Shown here: in pieces, positions 8,182 to 16,654 of the stretch
Numbering within the stretch: the first letter of the stretch is position 1
Layout: each line of letters begins with the position of its first letter
From: an uncultured Litoreibacter sp.
Lineage (GTDB): Bacteria; Pseudomonadota; Alphaproteobacteria; Rhodobacterales; Rhodobacteraceae
DNA: 64,000 nt
Direction: 5' to 3'
NCBI GenBank assembly: GCA_947494645.1
Contig: CANLVO010000001.1
Coordinates: forward strand, 744,001-808,000
The notes under the pieces: model-generated
Database searches by the model: none
Told to the model about the DNA's origin: nothing
Seen by the model: only the letters and a program-made list of their open reading frames with translations
Position numbers and translations under genes: made by a program

Positions 8182-9207
8182 TTGAAACATAAGACATTCT
8201 TCTGGTTCTTTTTGCCCACCGGGCTGGCCATGTTGCTGTTCATTTTCCTGCCGATCGTCTCTGTTATCAGCCAGTCTTTGCATGTGCCCGTCGACGCCGT
8301 TCTGGTGACGGTCGAGGAATGCGGGCCGTTCGGCTGCAAACCTTCCACCACGATTGACCAAGAGGCCACGCAATTGCTGCGCGATGCCAACCCGTTGGGA
8401 CAATGGGCGGGCTTGGAAATCTACTTTGACCGTAGCCACCTTGCCGTGGCCGAGGTCGGGGAATTATGGCGTAATTCAGAGAGTTGGGGCGCGTTCTTCA
8501 ACCGCCTTGGCAACCTGCCATTCTACCGCGCCATGGCCTTCACGCTGACCTACACATTCGTGGCCACCCCGCTGCTGATCATCTTCGGCCTGATGATCGC
8601 GCTTGCGGTAAATACGCTAAGCAGCTGGATCAAGGGCCTTGTCATCTTCTTCTCGCTGCTGCCTTTCATCGTGACGCCGCTTGTCGGATCGCTGATCCTG
8701 TTCTGGATGATCGACGCAAGGGGAGTCGTCGGCTCCTTCATACAATGGGTGTTCAATGACCCCACGCTGAGCCTCAAGGCCTCCACGCCGCTGACTTGGA
8801 TCACGCTCATTGTCTACGGCATCTGGCACTCCGCCCCCTTTGCCTTCGTGATCTTCTATGCCGGCCTGCAAACGCTGCCGCAGGACACGCTGGAATCAGC
8901 CGTGATCGACGGCGCATCCCGCTGGCAGCGCATACGCTACGTTGTGATCCCGCATCTGACGCCGCTGGTGACCTTCGTGGCGCTAATTCAGCTCATGGAC
9001 AACTTCCGGGTGTTCGAGCCCATCGTGGGGTTCAACGCCGAGGCGCATGCCACGTCGCTCAGTTGGATCATCTACAATGACCTCAGCGGGGAGCAGCGAT
9101 TGCTGACCTCGGCTGCGAGTACCTCGGTGCTGACGATCCTGTGCGTTGCCATCCTTCTGAGCCCTGTGCTGGTGCGCACATGGCGTGACTTCAACGGGAA
9201 GACCTAA
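8182..9207 (+). CDS. ABC transporter permease, MalF/UgpA type
   Basis: A 341-residue inner-membrane permease. TM1 is near residues 8-30, then a long periplasmic segment (about 30-110) precedes the remaining five spans, as in MalF-type proteins. The EAA loop that docks with the ATPase is ESAVIDGASRWQRIRYVVIPHL-like near residue 240. The start codon is TTG at 8182: no in-frame ATG gives a full first membrane segment. It lies 87 bp after the binding protein and 3 bp before the next permease. Confidence 0.88.
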   Translation: MKHKTFFWFFLPTGLAMLLFIFLPIVSVISQSLHVPVDAVLVTVEECGPFGCKPSTTIDQEATQLLRDANPLGQWAGLEIYFDRSHLAVAEVGELWRNSESWGAFFNRLGNLPFYRAMAFTLTYTFVATPLLIIFGLMIALAVNTLSSWIKGLVIFFSLLPFIVTPLVGSLILFWMIDARGVVGSFIQWVFNDPTLSLKASTPLTWITLIVYGIWHSAPFAFVIFYAGLQTLPQDTLESAVIDGASRWQRIRYVVIPHLTPLVTFVALIQLMDNFRVFEPIVGFNAEAHATSLSWIIYNDLSGEQRLLTSAASTSVLTILCVAILLSPVLVRTWRDFNGKT

Positions 9208-9210
9208 GCC

Positions 9211-10104
9211 ATGTCAGAAACAGCAGTCTCCCAAGCGCAGTCCCGCTCCTTCATCCTGAACATCGTGATCTGGATCTTCGTCGCCTTCTGGCTGATCCTT
9301 GCCGCGTTCCCGTTCATCTGGACCCTCTGGGGGTCGTTCAAGGTCGAGCTGGACTTTTTCTCTTTGCAGGACTGGACCAACGCGCTGTTTGGCCCGCAAA
9401 CGCAGGCGGTGCACGGCTCGCCTTTCACGGGTGAGGGTTATCACGGCGCCTGGGTGCAGGAGGAGTTCTGGCGGGCGGTGCTGAACACCTCCATCGTGTG
9501 TTTCTGCGTGGTCTGCATATCGCTGACCTTCGGCACGCTGGGCGGCTACGCGCTGTCGCGCTCTGGTTTCCGGTATACGTTCTGGCTGCTGATGATCGCG
9601 CTGATCTTCCGCGCCATGCCGCCAATCACGCTTGTCTCGGGCTATTTGCAGCCGTTCTTTGCATGGAACGTCTGGGGCATACTGCCCACGTCGATCATCG
9701 TGCTGGTGGCGATCAACCAGCCGTTTACGCTGTGGATGCTGCATAGCTTCTTTACCAAGATCCCGATGGATCTGGACGAAAGCGCCAAGGTCGATGGCTG
9801 CACGCAATTCCAAGCCTTCCGATATGTGATCATCCCGGTGATGTGGCCGGGCGTGATAACCACGGGGCTGTTCTCCTTCCTGTTGGCCTATAACGACTTC
9901 GCGGTGACCGCGATGCTGCTGGCCAAGGAAAACCAGACCATGGTGCCCAAGATCGCGGGCTTCCTCGGCACCACGCAGACCGAGGGCAACGTCATGTTCG
10001 CCGTCGCCGCCGTGGTCTCGGCCACAGCGCCGCTTTTCGTGCTGGTGCTTTTCTTCCAACGTCAAATTGTCAGCGGCTTGACCGCAGGCGCCGTGAAAGG
10101 CTGA
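9211..10104 (+). CDS. ABC transporter permease, MalG/UgpE type
   Basis: A 297-residue inner-membrane protein with six predicted spans and an EAA loop (ESAKVDGCTQFQAF) near residue 190, where the Gly is conserved. It pairs with the MalF-type permease 3 bp upstream to form the channel and contacts the ATPase encoded 4 bp downstream. The protein contains a longer extracytoplasmic loop after TM1 carrying HGSPFTGEGYHGAW. Carbohydrate-family transporter; substrate unknown. Confidence 0.88.
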   Translation: MSETAVSQAQSRSFILNIVIWIFVAFWLILAAFPFIWTLWGSFKVELDFFSLQDWTNALFGPQTQAVHGSPFTGEGYHGAWVQEEFWRAVLNTSIVCFCVVCISLTFGTLGGYALSRSGFRYTFWLLMIALIFRAMPPITLVSGYLQPFFAWNVWGILPTSIIVLVAINQPFTLWMLHSFFTKIPMDLDESAKVDGCTQFQAFRYVIIPVMWPGVITTGLFSFLLAYNDFAVTAMLLAKENQTMVPKIAGFLGTTQTEGNVMFAVAAVVSATAPLFVLVLFFQRQIVSGLTAGAVKG

Positions 10105-10108
10105 TCCC

Positions 10109-11155
10109 ATGGCTCAGATTGTCCTCAAGAATATCAACAAGCGCTGGGGCAGCTTCGTGGGGGTGAAGGATTTCGACCTGACCATCCCCGACAAGGAGTT
10201 CCTGGTGCTGCTCGGCCCCTCGGGCTGCGGCAAGACCACCACCATGCGCATGATCGCAGGGCTGGAGGACCCGACCGAGGGGGAGATTTATATCGGCGAC
10301 CGGATGGTCAACAATGTCGACCCCAAGGACCGCGATATCTCCATGGTGTTCCAGTCCTACGGGCTGTACCCGAACATGACGGTCTACGAGAACATCCGCT
10401 TCCCGCTGAAGGTCCGCAAAGTGCCGGAATCCGAGCATCACGACCGGGTCATGAAGGCCTCGGCGATGGTGGAGCTGGATGATTTTCTGGACCGCAAACC
10501 CGCCGCGTTGTCCGGCGGGCAACGTCAGCGTGTGGCGCTCGCCCGTGCCATTGTCCGTAAGGCGCAGGTGTTCCTGATGGACGAGCCACTGTCAAACCTC
10601 GACGCCAAGCTGCGCGTCTCAACCCGTGCGCAGATCAAGAACCTCAGCCACGAGCTGCAGGCCACCACCATCTACGTGACCCACGACCAGATCGAGGCGA
10701 TGACCCTGGCAGACCGCGTCGTGGTCATGGAGAAGGGCGTGGTGCAGCAGGTCGGCACGCCGACGGATATTTACGACAACCCGGCCAACACGTTTGTGGC
10801 GAGCTTCATCGGCAACCCTGCGATGAACCTTGTGGAAGGCGAGCTGAAGGGTGGCACATTTACGGCCAAGAATATCGAGGTCAAAGGCCTCAGCGGCCCG
10901 GACGGCGCAGTAACATTGGGGTTCCGTGCGGAGGATGCCTCCGTCGCCAACGCGGGTGCAGGACAGATCACAGCGCCGGTCTATTCAATGGAGCTGTTGG
11001 GAGACGCAACCATGGTCACCGTACGCTCAGGTCAGGCCCTGATGGCGGTGAAAGCCGACAAGGAATTCCGTGCGGAGATCGGTGACAGTTTCTCAGCCTC
11101 AGTACCAGCAAGCATTTGTCACCTGTTCAGTACGCAGACAGGTGAGCGGTTATAG
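10109..11155 (+). CDS. ABC transporter ATP-binding protein, MalK/UgpC type
   Basis: A 348-residue ATPase. Walker A GPSGCGKT is at 36-43, the Q-loop FQSYGLYP near 81-88, the signature LSGGQ at 134-138 and Walker B VFLMDEP at 154-160, followed by the H-loop THDQ. A C-terminal TOBE/OB regulatory region (from about 240) matches the MalK/UgpC subfamily that energises carbohydrate importers. Last gene of the transporter operon. The region after it is intergenic with a small gene on the other strand. Confidence 0.93.
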   Translation: MAQIVLKNINKRWGSFVGVKDFDLTIPDKEFLVLLGPSGCGKTTTMRMIAGLEDPTEGEIYIGDRMVNNVDPKDRDISMVFQSYGLYPNMTVYENIRFPLKVRKVPESEHHDRVMKASAMVELDDFLDRKPAALSGGQRQRVALARAIVRKAQVFLMDEPLSNLDAKLRVSTRAQIKNLSHELQATTIYVTHDQIEAMTLADRVVVMEKGVVQQVGTPTDIYDNPANTFVASFIGNPAMNLVEGELKGGTFTAKNIEVKGLSGPDGAVTLGFRAEDASVANAGAGQITAPVYSMELLGDATMVTVRSGQALMAVKADKEFRAEIGDSFSASVPASICHLFSTQTGERL

Positions 11156-11191
11156 GGCAGTAGACGCTTTATAGAGAGGGCTGCGGGGGCG

Positions 11192-11278
11192 CTACTTTAG
11201 CGCGATGACGATCAGGTAGGCTGCAATGCCACCCGTCAAGATGATCACTGCCAATGGAAGCCATTGTTCGTAGGGCAT
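11192..11278 (-). CDS. 28-residue single-span membrane protein
   Basis: A short open frame reads MPYEQWLPLAVIILTGGIAA and continues YLIVIALK before a TAG stop. It consists of a short polar N terminus, one 18-20 residue hydrophobic segment with an internal TGG, and a terminal Lys. A GGAG ribosome site sits 6 bp before the ATG. It lies alone between the ABC ATPase and a GNAT gene, convergent with the former. The organisation (start signal, one membrane helix, positive end) resembles small subunits or regulators of membrane complexes. I do not recognise the family. Coding status is inferred from the ribosome site and hydrophobicity. Confidence 0.6.
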   Translation of the reverse strand: MPYEQWLPLAVIILTGGIAAYLIVIALK

Positions 11279-11524
11279 ATTTTTCTCCAACTACTCTTTG
11301 TACTCGCTACGGCCCGGTTAGGGCGTTCTTACACATTTGTCAGTTATCGGTATGAAAGAATGGCACGGCAAAAGTAAGGAGAACCTTACCGGATATCGGA
11401 AACACTGCGTTTCTGATCCCGGTAAATTGATCTCTATTTGGCCGCAATTGAAAGGGGGGATCTGGTCGTTTTGCATGGCCCAATCACTCTTGTTGCAGCG
11501 CAGCATAGTGGTCATACTCGCGGC

Positions 11525-12013
11525 ATGATCATTCGTCCCGCTACCGCCTCAGACCATGCCGCCATCTGGACCCTTTTGGAGCCGGTTTTCTCTGCAGGCC
11601 AGACTTATGCGGTACCCAGAGATATCTCCCAAAGGGCGGCAATTGACCTTTGGTGTACCAAGCCCGCGGCCACTTTTGTGGCAGAGGAGGGTGGGGAACT
11701 ACTGGGGACATTCTACATCAAAACCAACGCCCAGGGCGGGGGTGCGCATGTGTGCAACTGTGGCTATATCACGGCCCAAGCCGCGCAGGGTCGGGGCATC
11801 GCGCGGGCAATGTGTGAACGCTCCCAGATCGAGGCGGCAGAGCTTGGCTACAAGGCGATGCAATTCAACCTTGTCCTAGCGTCAAATACGGCCGCCGTGG
11901 CGCTGTGGCACAAGCTGGGGTTCGAGACCGTCGGCCTGCTGCCGCGTGCCTTTGACCACCCGCAGCTGGGCTTTGTGCACGCGCATGTCATGTATAAGGA
12001 ACTCGACGTCTAG
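11525..12013 (+). CDS. GNAT family N-acetyltransferase
   Basis: A 162-residue acetyltransferase. The start MIIRPATASD is the usual GNAT beginning, and the acetyl-CoA binding loop is the segment AAQGRGIARAM near residues 86-96 (Q/R-x2-G-x-G/A). The C-terminal NTAAVALWHKLGFETVGLLPRAF is the standard beta5-alpha4 ending with the conserved HKLGF. The substrate is unknown. An upstream in-frame ATG at 11438 adds 29 residues without family similarity, so the ATG at 11525 is chosen. Stand-alone gene, convergent with the membrane protein downstream. Confidence 0.88.
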   Translation: MIIRPATASDHAAIWTLLEPVFSAGQTYAVPRDISQRAAIDLWCTKPAATFVAEEGGELLGTFYIKTNAQGGGAHVCNCGYITAQAAQGRGIARAMCERSQIEAAELGYKAMQFNLVLASNTAAVALWHKLGFETVGLLPRAFDHPQLGFVHAHVMYKELDV

Positions 12014-12034
12014 GCCCGCTGGTTTCGCGCGGGC
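12014..12034. terminator. stem-loop between convergent genes
   Basis: GCCCGC and GCGGGC form a 6 bp stem around a 9 base loop directly after the GNAT stop and 6 bp before the stop of the convergent membrane-protein gene. Lacking a T tract it is only a weak candidate, but the position fits a shared bidirectional terminator. Confidence 0.45.
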
Positions 12035-12040
12035 AGGGGC

Positions 12041-12256
12041 TTAGCCCAGCATGATCCCTACAACGACAATGATCAGCCCGAGCGCCGACAGCAAAAGCGC
12101 GGCCAGGTTGAGCGGTACGGTGCCCTCAAGCACGCCGCGCAATTCGTCCTCTGGCAGGTTGGCTTTGCGCGCCTTGCCCACCCGGAGGATGCAGACCATC
12201 AAAAGCGCCAGCCCCAGCAGAGTAATCACTGCCCCGGCGGGGATAAGATAAGCCAT
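12041..12256 (-). CDS. small two-span membrane protein
   Basis: A 71-residue protein with two hydrophobic segments (about 5-25 and 48-70) joined by a charged loop containing RVGKARKANLPEDELRG. An AAAGGA ribosome site precedes the ATG by 8 bp. The pattern is common among conserved Rhodobacteraceae hypothetical membrane proteins, but I cannot name a function. It is divergent from the gapR-like gene, with about 120 bp between starts. Confidence 0.75.
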   Translation of the reverse strand: MAYLIPAGAVITLLGLALLMVCILRVGKARKANLPEDELRGVLEGTVPLNLAALLLSALGLIIVVVGIMLG

Positions 12257-12378
12257 GATATCAATCCTTTAGGCGGCGTTCTTGCCCGGTTTCGGCCAGC
12301 TGAGCAATCTGCGCTTGAAGCTGGTTCGTGGCACTTGTATCTCAGGGCCCAACCCATATTCAAGGAAGGTCTCTTGCG

Positions 12379-12639
12379 ATGTCTGATAGCTCTGTTGTCG
12401 ATTCAACCTACCGCGTGACCGCCGACGAGCTGCGCCAATTTGTCGAGCGTTACGAACGGCTTGAGATGGAGAAAAAGGATCTCGCCGACGCCCAGAAAGA
12501 GGTGATGGCAGAGGCCAAAGGCCGCGGCTATGACACGAAGGTGCTGCGCAAGCTGGTGGCGATGCGCAAACGCGACCCGCAGGATATCTCTGAAGAAGAG
12601 GCGGTGCTTGAGCTGTACAAGGAAGCGCTGGGCATGTGA
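12379..12639 (+). CDS. gapR: GapR-like nucleoid-associated protein (DUF2312)
   Basis: An 86-residue DUF2312 protein. It shows the conserved helix ADELRQFVERYERLE-x-EKKDLADAQKE, then AKGRGYDTKVLRKLVAMRKRDP and a C-terminal EEAVLELYKEALG. The family includes Caulobacter GapR, a tetrameric clamp that binds overtwisted AT-rich DNA ahead of replication and transcription forks and helps gyrase and topoisomerase IV. Length and motif order match the family fully. The ATG at 12379 is used because the protein start matches GapR; an in-frame upstream start adds residues without similarity. Confidence 0.9.
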   Translation: MSDSSVVDSTYRVTADELRQFVERYERLEMEKKDLADAQKEVMAEAKGRGYDTKVLRKLVAMRKRDPQDISEEEAVLELYKEALGM

Positions 12640-12671
12640 GCCGGACCTTTGGGCTTTGAGGTTAAGGCCCT

Positions 12672-13547
12672 TTAGGGTTCAATGAACGTCACGCCCGGCA
12701 GTTGCCGGATCAAAGTGAGGTCCCGCTCATAGAGCGTCGAGAGCCGCGCGACATACTCTTCTGTCCAGCCGGGCAGGTCTATCTCCTCCTCCAACGCGTC
12801 CGAGATGGAGTATTTGTCGAGGAAGGCCTCAACGATTTTGCGCCGCTGCTGCTCCGTTTTTGGCGGGTGCGTTTCGAGATAGGATTGCAGCCGGCCCGCG
12901 CCCGGTGGGCTCATCAACCCGTTGATAAAGTCGTCGCGCCCTTCCAGCACCGTATCTGCGTCATGGCCAGAGAGCGCCTGCAGCACCGTGTTCCAGATCA
13001 GCGGCGTATCTTCGTTGCACCAGACTGTCACGGGACAATCGGGGACGGCCTCACGCAGCCGGGCGATCATGTTTGACCACCGCAGGGTCAGCGCGTCGCT
13101 GCCTTCCATAAACGCATCGAAATTCGTCTCTTGCGCCCGCTCAAAGGCCGCAGGGATAAAGCTGGCCGGGTCGCGGATGGCGAAATAGAACTGCACGTCA
13201 CAATCAGCAAAAAGCGCCCGCAGACGTGGCGCGCGATACGCGACAGTGGTGTAAAGCGTATTGGCCTCGACTGCGCGGCCGGGCACGCCGAGAAAGCTGT
13301 CATGGCTCAGCACGATGCGCTGCGCGTGGTCATCATCCACCATCGCATCAATCAGGGTCTGCTGCGTTTCAGGGGAGGGAGCCGTGTCCTTGAGCACTTG
13401 CAACATCTCGCGGATCACCGGCCGATAACGCCCGATCTCGGGCACAAGAATACCTTCGGAGGCCAGCTGATTGGTGTTCTTTTGCAAGCACTTCAGCAAC
13501 CGATCCTCATCGGTGCAATGCAGGCCCAGATGCAGGGCGATCTCCAT
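12672..13547 (-). CDS. sulfotransferase-like protein of unknown function
   Basis: A 291-residue protein. The N terminus MEIALHLGLHCTDEDRLLKCL has the layout of the P-loop of sulfotransferase-like proteins (LHLGxHKTGTT-x-LQ), but the PAPS-binding KTGTT is replaced by CTDED, so nucleotide binding is doubtful. Later segments such as VLSHDSFLG and YFAIRDPASFIPAAFER, with VWCNEDTPLIWN, match this group. The start at 13547 is chosen because the upstream frame lacks similarity. It lies between gapR and tRNA-Thr. Function unknown; perhaps surface carbohydrate modification or a non-catalytic relative. Confidence 0.7.
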   Translation of the reverse strand: MEIALHLGLHCTDEDRLLKCLQKNTNQLASEGILVPEIGRYRPVIREMLQVLKDTAPSPETQQTLIDAMVDDDHAQRIVLSHDSFLGVPGRAVEANTLYTTVAYRAPRLRALFADCDVQFYFAIRDPASFIPAAFERAQETNFDAFMEGSDALTLRWSNMIARLREAVPDCPVTVWCNEDTPLIWNTVLQALSGHDADTVLEGRDDFINGLMSPPGAGRLQSYLETHPPKTEQQRRKIVEAFLDKYSISDALEEEIDLPGWTEEYVARLSTLYERDLTLIRQLPGVTFIEP

Positions 13548-13736
13548 AGCGTTGCGTCTCCGAAGCGGGCATTTGAACGTGGCCCCTTCGGTCATAGCGA
13601 GCGGCAGCGCCCCGCGCAAACGGCTTTCGGGACGAGGCCCGATAGCACCGCGGGCGCGGCTACGCGACATGTTCTTTCATCAAGCGCATTTTCCAGCTTG
13701 CCAGCCCGCCCCCGACAGCGCTATAGCACCGCCAAC

Positions 13737-13812
13737 GCCCCTATAGCTCAGCTGGTAGAGCAACTGATTTGTAATCAGTAGGTCCGCGGTTCGAGTCCGT
13801 GTGGGGGCACCA
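13737..13812 (+). tRNA. tRNA-Thr (anticodon TGT)
   Basis: A 76-base cloverleaf. The acceptor stem pairs GCCCCTA with TGGGGGC, the D arm contains AGCTCAGCTGGTAGAGC, the anticodon stem-loop CTGATTTGTAATCAG presents TGT, and the T arm is CGCGGTTCGAGTCCGTG. The CCA end is encoded. Its 3' end (13794-13812) is the left attachment site of the integrative element that follows; the element therefore restored a complete tRNA gene. Confidence 0.97.
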
Positions 13813-13813
13813 T
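13794..13813 (+). repeat. attL: left copy of 20 bp attachment repeat
   Basis: AGTCCGTGTGGGGGCACCAT covers the T-arm end, acceptor strand and CCA of tRNA-Thr plus one base. An identical copy lies at 20709-20728. The integrase gene begins about 90 bp further in. Use of a tRNA 3' end as the recombination core is the usual habit of tyrosine integrases. Confidence 0.92.
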
Positions 13814-13832
13814 AAAAGCCACTTGAGGGCTT

Positions 13833-13900
13833 TGTTTTTCAAGGATATCAGGCACTTCGCGCCCATCCCGAGACACAAAACGGGACACAAATGGGACACA
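13833..13900. promoter_or_regulatory. left arm-type integrase site candidates
   Basis: Just inside attL lie TGTTTTTCAAGGATA (13833-13847), GAGACACAAA (13870-13879), GGGACACAAA (13882-13891) and GGGACACA (13893-13900). Near-identical strings occur inside attR, the first in inverted orientation (20662-20677), the others as GAGACACAAA (20610-20619) and GGGACACA (20633-20640). Shared end sequences outside the core fit arm sites of a lambda-type integrase or an excisionase. The left set also overlaps the integrase promoter. Confidence 0.55.
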
Positions 13901-13904
13901 TGCG

Positions 13905-15260
13905 ATGGTGGTAATGTTGAAACTCAAATACGTAGATAACCTGCCGGGAGGCCGCAAACGCTTTCGGAAGCGCCATTCTAAGGCCGCCATGGGGGTCTTG
14001 GGGGAGGAGTTTTTTCAGGTTCCCATGAAGGCGCGTGAAGGTGCTGCCCTTGTTGCCGAGCAAGAAACACTACTCGCAGAATATGAGAAGATCGAAAAGA
14101 AAGCCAAATTGAGGGCTGCGGGTCAGGGCGCGCTATCGCCTCTTGAACACTGGCGTGAAGCGGTTGCCGAAGTCACGGCCATGAAGGACGCCATAGTTGG
14201 CGGCCTCAGCGAGGACGACAAGCAAGCCGTCTTGGCAGATGACCTTCATCGCCGTGGCGCTGACCCAATCATGGTTCAAGCCTTAATGACCCCTAATGCG
14301 GAAGAGCCTCCGGCGTCCCTTCAAGATGCAAAAGAGATGTATCGCAAGTTGCGAGTGGATGGGTCTAGAGGGCGCTACAAGCGAAACCAGTTGGAACGCG
14401 TGTGTGGGCGCGTTGAAAAGGCGCTTGGTCCGCTGGGCAAGCTGGCCTTGGTAGACCTTAAGAGAGCGCACGGGCGTAAGCTGGAAGACACCTACAAGAG
14501 CGAACGGAAGAAAGATGGCTCCCCGCTCGCGCCTGCTTCTGTGGAACGTGAACTCAACATGCTTGTGGCGATGGTGAACCTTGCCATCGTTGAGTTTGAC
14601 TTAGAGGGCAAAGCAAAGAACCCCTTCATTGGTCTCAATACAGCCGACCCTGACGCGCCACCGGAAAGCGAGGGCCGTAAGCGCGACCCTCTCCCTAACG
14701 ACGTTATCTTAAAGATGCGGGAGCGCCTGAAAGAGAATGTAAGAGAACCTGCGCTGGGGCTTATCTGGCGACTTTTGCAAGGCACGGGTTGCCGAGTATC
14801 GGAGGTTGCTGGTCTGCGCGTCGAAGATGTTAGGATTGATGGTCCGTATCCTCACATTTGGGTCGAGTGGCACGAAGAGAGGCGAGTAAAGACCAAGGTT
14901 TCCATCCGAGCGGTTCCCCTTGTCGGTGACGCATTGTTGGCCGCTAGGGAAGCGGTAAAGCTGGCCGATGGGGAGCGAATGCTTTTCTCAAGGTATGCCC
15001 ATGAAGGGGGATATGAAGCGGTCTCTCAGGCGCTGATGAAGCATCTGAGGCAGGTCACAAGGGACAAGCGTCACGTCCTGCACTCCCTCCGGCACAACAT
15101 GAAAGACTGGCTTGTTCTGGCTGGCGTTCCCGAGAGAGTGGAGCATCGTCTTCTCGGACACTCACTGGGTGGTGAAGGTGACCGGGTCTATGGAGGAGAT
15201 GAGGCTAAGTTGAAAACAGCCACGGAAGCGATGGAAAAGGCGATTGATCTGGCCCCCTAG
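13905..15260 (+). CDS. int: tyrosine recombinase/integrase
   Basis: A 451-residue site-specific recombinase. The catalytic domain (about 265-445) shows Arg in GTGCRVSEVAGLRVEDV, Lys in the KTKVSIRAVPL beta-hairpin region, HSLRHNMKD (His-x2-Arg), LLGHS and the nucleophile Tyr in RVYGG. The N-terminal 140 residues are charged and helical and may bind arm sites; a core-binding domain is near 150-250. It lies 92 bp after the tRNA 3' end in which the element is integrated. Start ATG at 13905, with a second ATG three codons later also possible. Confidence 0.93.
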   Translation: MVVMLKLKYVDNLPGGRKRFRKRHSKAAMGVLGEEFFQVPMKAREGAALVAEQETLLAEYEKIEKKAKLRAAGQGALSPLEHWREAVAEVTAMKDAIVGGLSEDDKQAVLADDLHRRGADPIMVQALMTPNAEEPPASLQDAKEMYRKLRVDGSRGRYKRNQLERVCGRVEKALGPLGKLALVDLKRAHGRKLEDTYKSERKKDGSPLAPASVERELNMLVAMVNLAIVEFDLEGKAKNPFIGLNTADPDAPPESEGRKRDPLPNDVILKMRERLKENVREPALGLIWRLLQGTGCRVSEVAGLRVEDVRIDGPYPHIWVEWHEERRVKTKVSIRAVPLVGDALLAAREAVKLADGERMLFSRYAHEGGYEAVSQALMKHLRQVTRDKRHVLHSLRHNMKDWLVLAGVPERVEHRLLGHSLGGEGDRVYGGDEAKLKTATEAMEKAIDLAP

Positions 15261-15286
15261 CGTTCATTTCTCTCGTCAGAAAGTTG

Positions 15287-15314
15287 CCCCGCCACCTCCT
15301 GAAAGGCAGCGGGG
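15287..15314. terminator. stem-loop after integrase
   Basis: CCCCGC (15287-15292) and GCGGGG (15309-15314) form a 6 bp GC stem between the integrase stop and the stop of the convergent 83-residue gene. The position fits a terminator for both, but there is no T run. Confidence 0.4.
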
Positions 15315-15325
15315 ACGTAGTCAGG

Positions 15326-15577
15326 TCATGCTAAGTCTTCGTTAGAGAGCCATCGCTGGGGTTCACTCTTGGACCCGCCTTGCGGTGTCTTCTTGGCCCG
15401 CCTGTAGGCTTCCTGAGAGGCCCGATCAGCGGCTCTCTTGCGCATAGCCTGCCCAGCCACGTCGACGGCGTTGGGGATGCTGGGAGAAGCGAAGTGAGCG
15501 CCTGAGGCTTGGTTGCACTTGGGGTTGAAACCACCGCTTTCGCCTTCGGTGATCTTGGGTTTGTAAATCTCGGCCAT
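15326..15577 (-). CDS. small hypothetical protein of the element
   Basis: An 83-residue, basic, hydrophilic protein starting MAEIYKPKITEGESGGFNP. The middle is rich in Ala, Arg and Lys (AMRKRAADRASQEAYRRAKK), perhaps a helical nucleic-acid or packaging interaction segment. AAGGAG lies 10 bp before the ATG. It is the last gene of the main minus-strand run of the element. No family recognised. The strong ribosome site and tight arrangement resemble phage gene clusters. Confidence 0.65.
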   Translation of the reverse strand: MAEIYKPKITEGESGGFNPKCNQASGAHFASPSIPNAVDVAGQAMRKRAADRASQEAYRRAKKTPQGGSKSEPQRWLSNEDLA

Positions 15578-15650
15578 GATGCTCTTGGCTCCTTTTCTTT
15601 GTGAGAGAAGTGCCCCCGAGCGATGATGCTCAGGGACACTTGAGGGCGGG

Positions 15651-16619
15651 TTAGATAAACCGGATGATCTGCTGCTTCACGGCCACGTCGAAGGACACGA
15701 GGGTGCCGTCAATGACGACCTTCAATCCCTCTGGGGTGTCCTGATAGTCGAACCCGGCCTCGGTCAACGCAGCGCGGGTTTCCTCTGGCATGAACTTGTC
15801 GGCGCTCTCATAGAACGAGGATTTCAATTCCTTGAGACCCGAGGTGTCGTTGGTCATGACCAGAGCGCGCGACGCTTCCATGAGCTTCTGTGCCATCGCC
15901 GGATGGGAGTTGGCCCACTGTCCGAAGGCTTCGTCGTCAATGCCGCCTTCACCGAGGATGTCGGCACCAGCTTCATAGAAGCCGCCATGTGCCGCTTGCC
16001 AGAGCGCGTTCACCTCTGAGGCTTCCATGCCCATCTGTCCAGCCATGCGGGTCAGCGTGTTTGCGTCCACCTCACCGTGCATGAGGATACCGTCCACGGC
16101 CTTGGTGATGTCACCGGGCATTGCGGTTGTGGCAATCTTCGTCAGAGCGTCGGTGGTCTCTGTGGATAGGCTAAAGTCCGTGGTGCCCTCAGAGGCTTGC
16201 TTAAGGGTCTCCTCAGAGGGGGCCTTAGCGCGTGCCTCAGCGGCGGGATTGCGTAAGGCCTCGGGCATTGCCTTGTCCGTGAAAGACCCATCCTGATTGC
16301 GGATGAGGTAGCCAGCCGCGACGGCGGCGTTGATGGTGGTGGTCATGCCGCCGATGCTGACGATGTCGTTGCCGTGGGGAGAGCGCCCGATGATCTGCCC
16401 GCCGTGGTCAGCTTTGACAGTGTCCATAATGGACGATGGCTGGGCAGCGTCTTGACCCATCGTGTGGGTCACTGGTGAGTGATGTTGCACGGGGCCTGTG
16501 CCGTTGATCTCAAGCCCGCCGGTGCCGACGACTGCGTGAGGGGTGACCTTCTCATCCTTGTTGATGAGGGCCGATGTGTTTTGTTCCGGTGTTCCGGATA
16601 CAGTTGTCCAGTCAGTCAT
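15651..16619 (-). CDS. acidic hypothetical protein of the element
   Basis: A 322-residue, acidic protein of unknown family. The first 75 residues are Thr, His and Gly rich and probably disordered. The region from about 120 is predicted mostly helical with many Ala, Glu and Met residues (SEVNALWQAAHGGFYEAGADILGE-like). The C terminus is DGTLVSFDVAVKQQIIRFI. It has no signal peptide or membrane segment. Size, acidity and the disordered-plus-helical layout recall phage scaffold or internal virion proteins, but I see no decisive motif. It lies 73 bp upstream of the 83-residue gene in the same direction. Confidence 0.65.
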   Translation of the reverse strand: MTDWTTVSGTPEQNTSALINKDEKVTPHAVVGTGGLEINGTGPVQHHSPVTHTMGQDAAQPSSIMDTVKADHGGQIIGRSPHGNDIVSIGGMTTTINAAVAAGYLIRNQDGSFTDKAMPEALRNPAAEARAKAPSEETLKQASEGTTDFSLSTETTDALTKIATTAMPGDITKAVDGILMHGEVDANTLTRMAGQMGMEASEVNALWQAAHGGFYEAGADILGEGGIDDEAFGQWANSHPAMAQKLMEASRALVMTNDTSGLKELKSSFYESADKFMPEETRAALTEAGFDYQDTPEGLKVVIDGTLVSFDVAVKQQIIRFI

Positions 16620-16654
16620 TGTGTTCTTCTTTCACGTTCGATTTGTAGAGAGGC

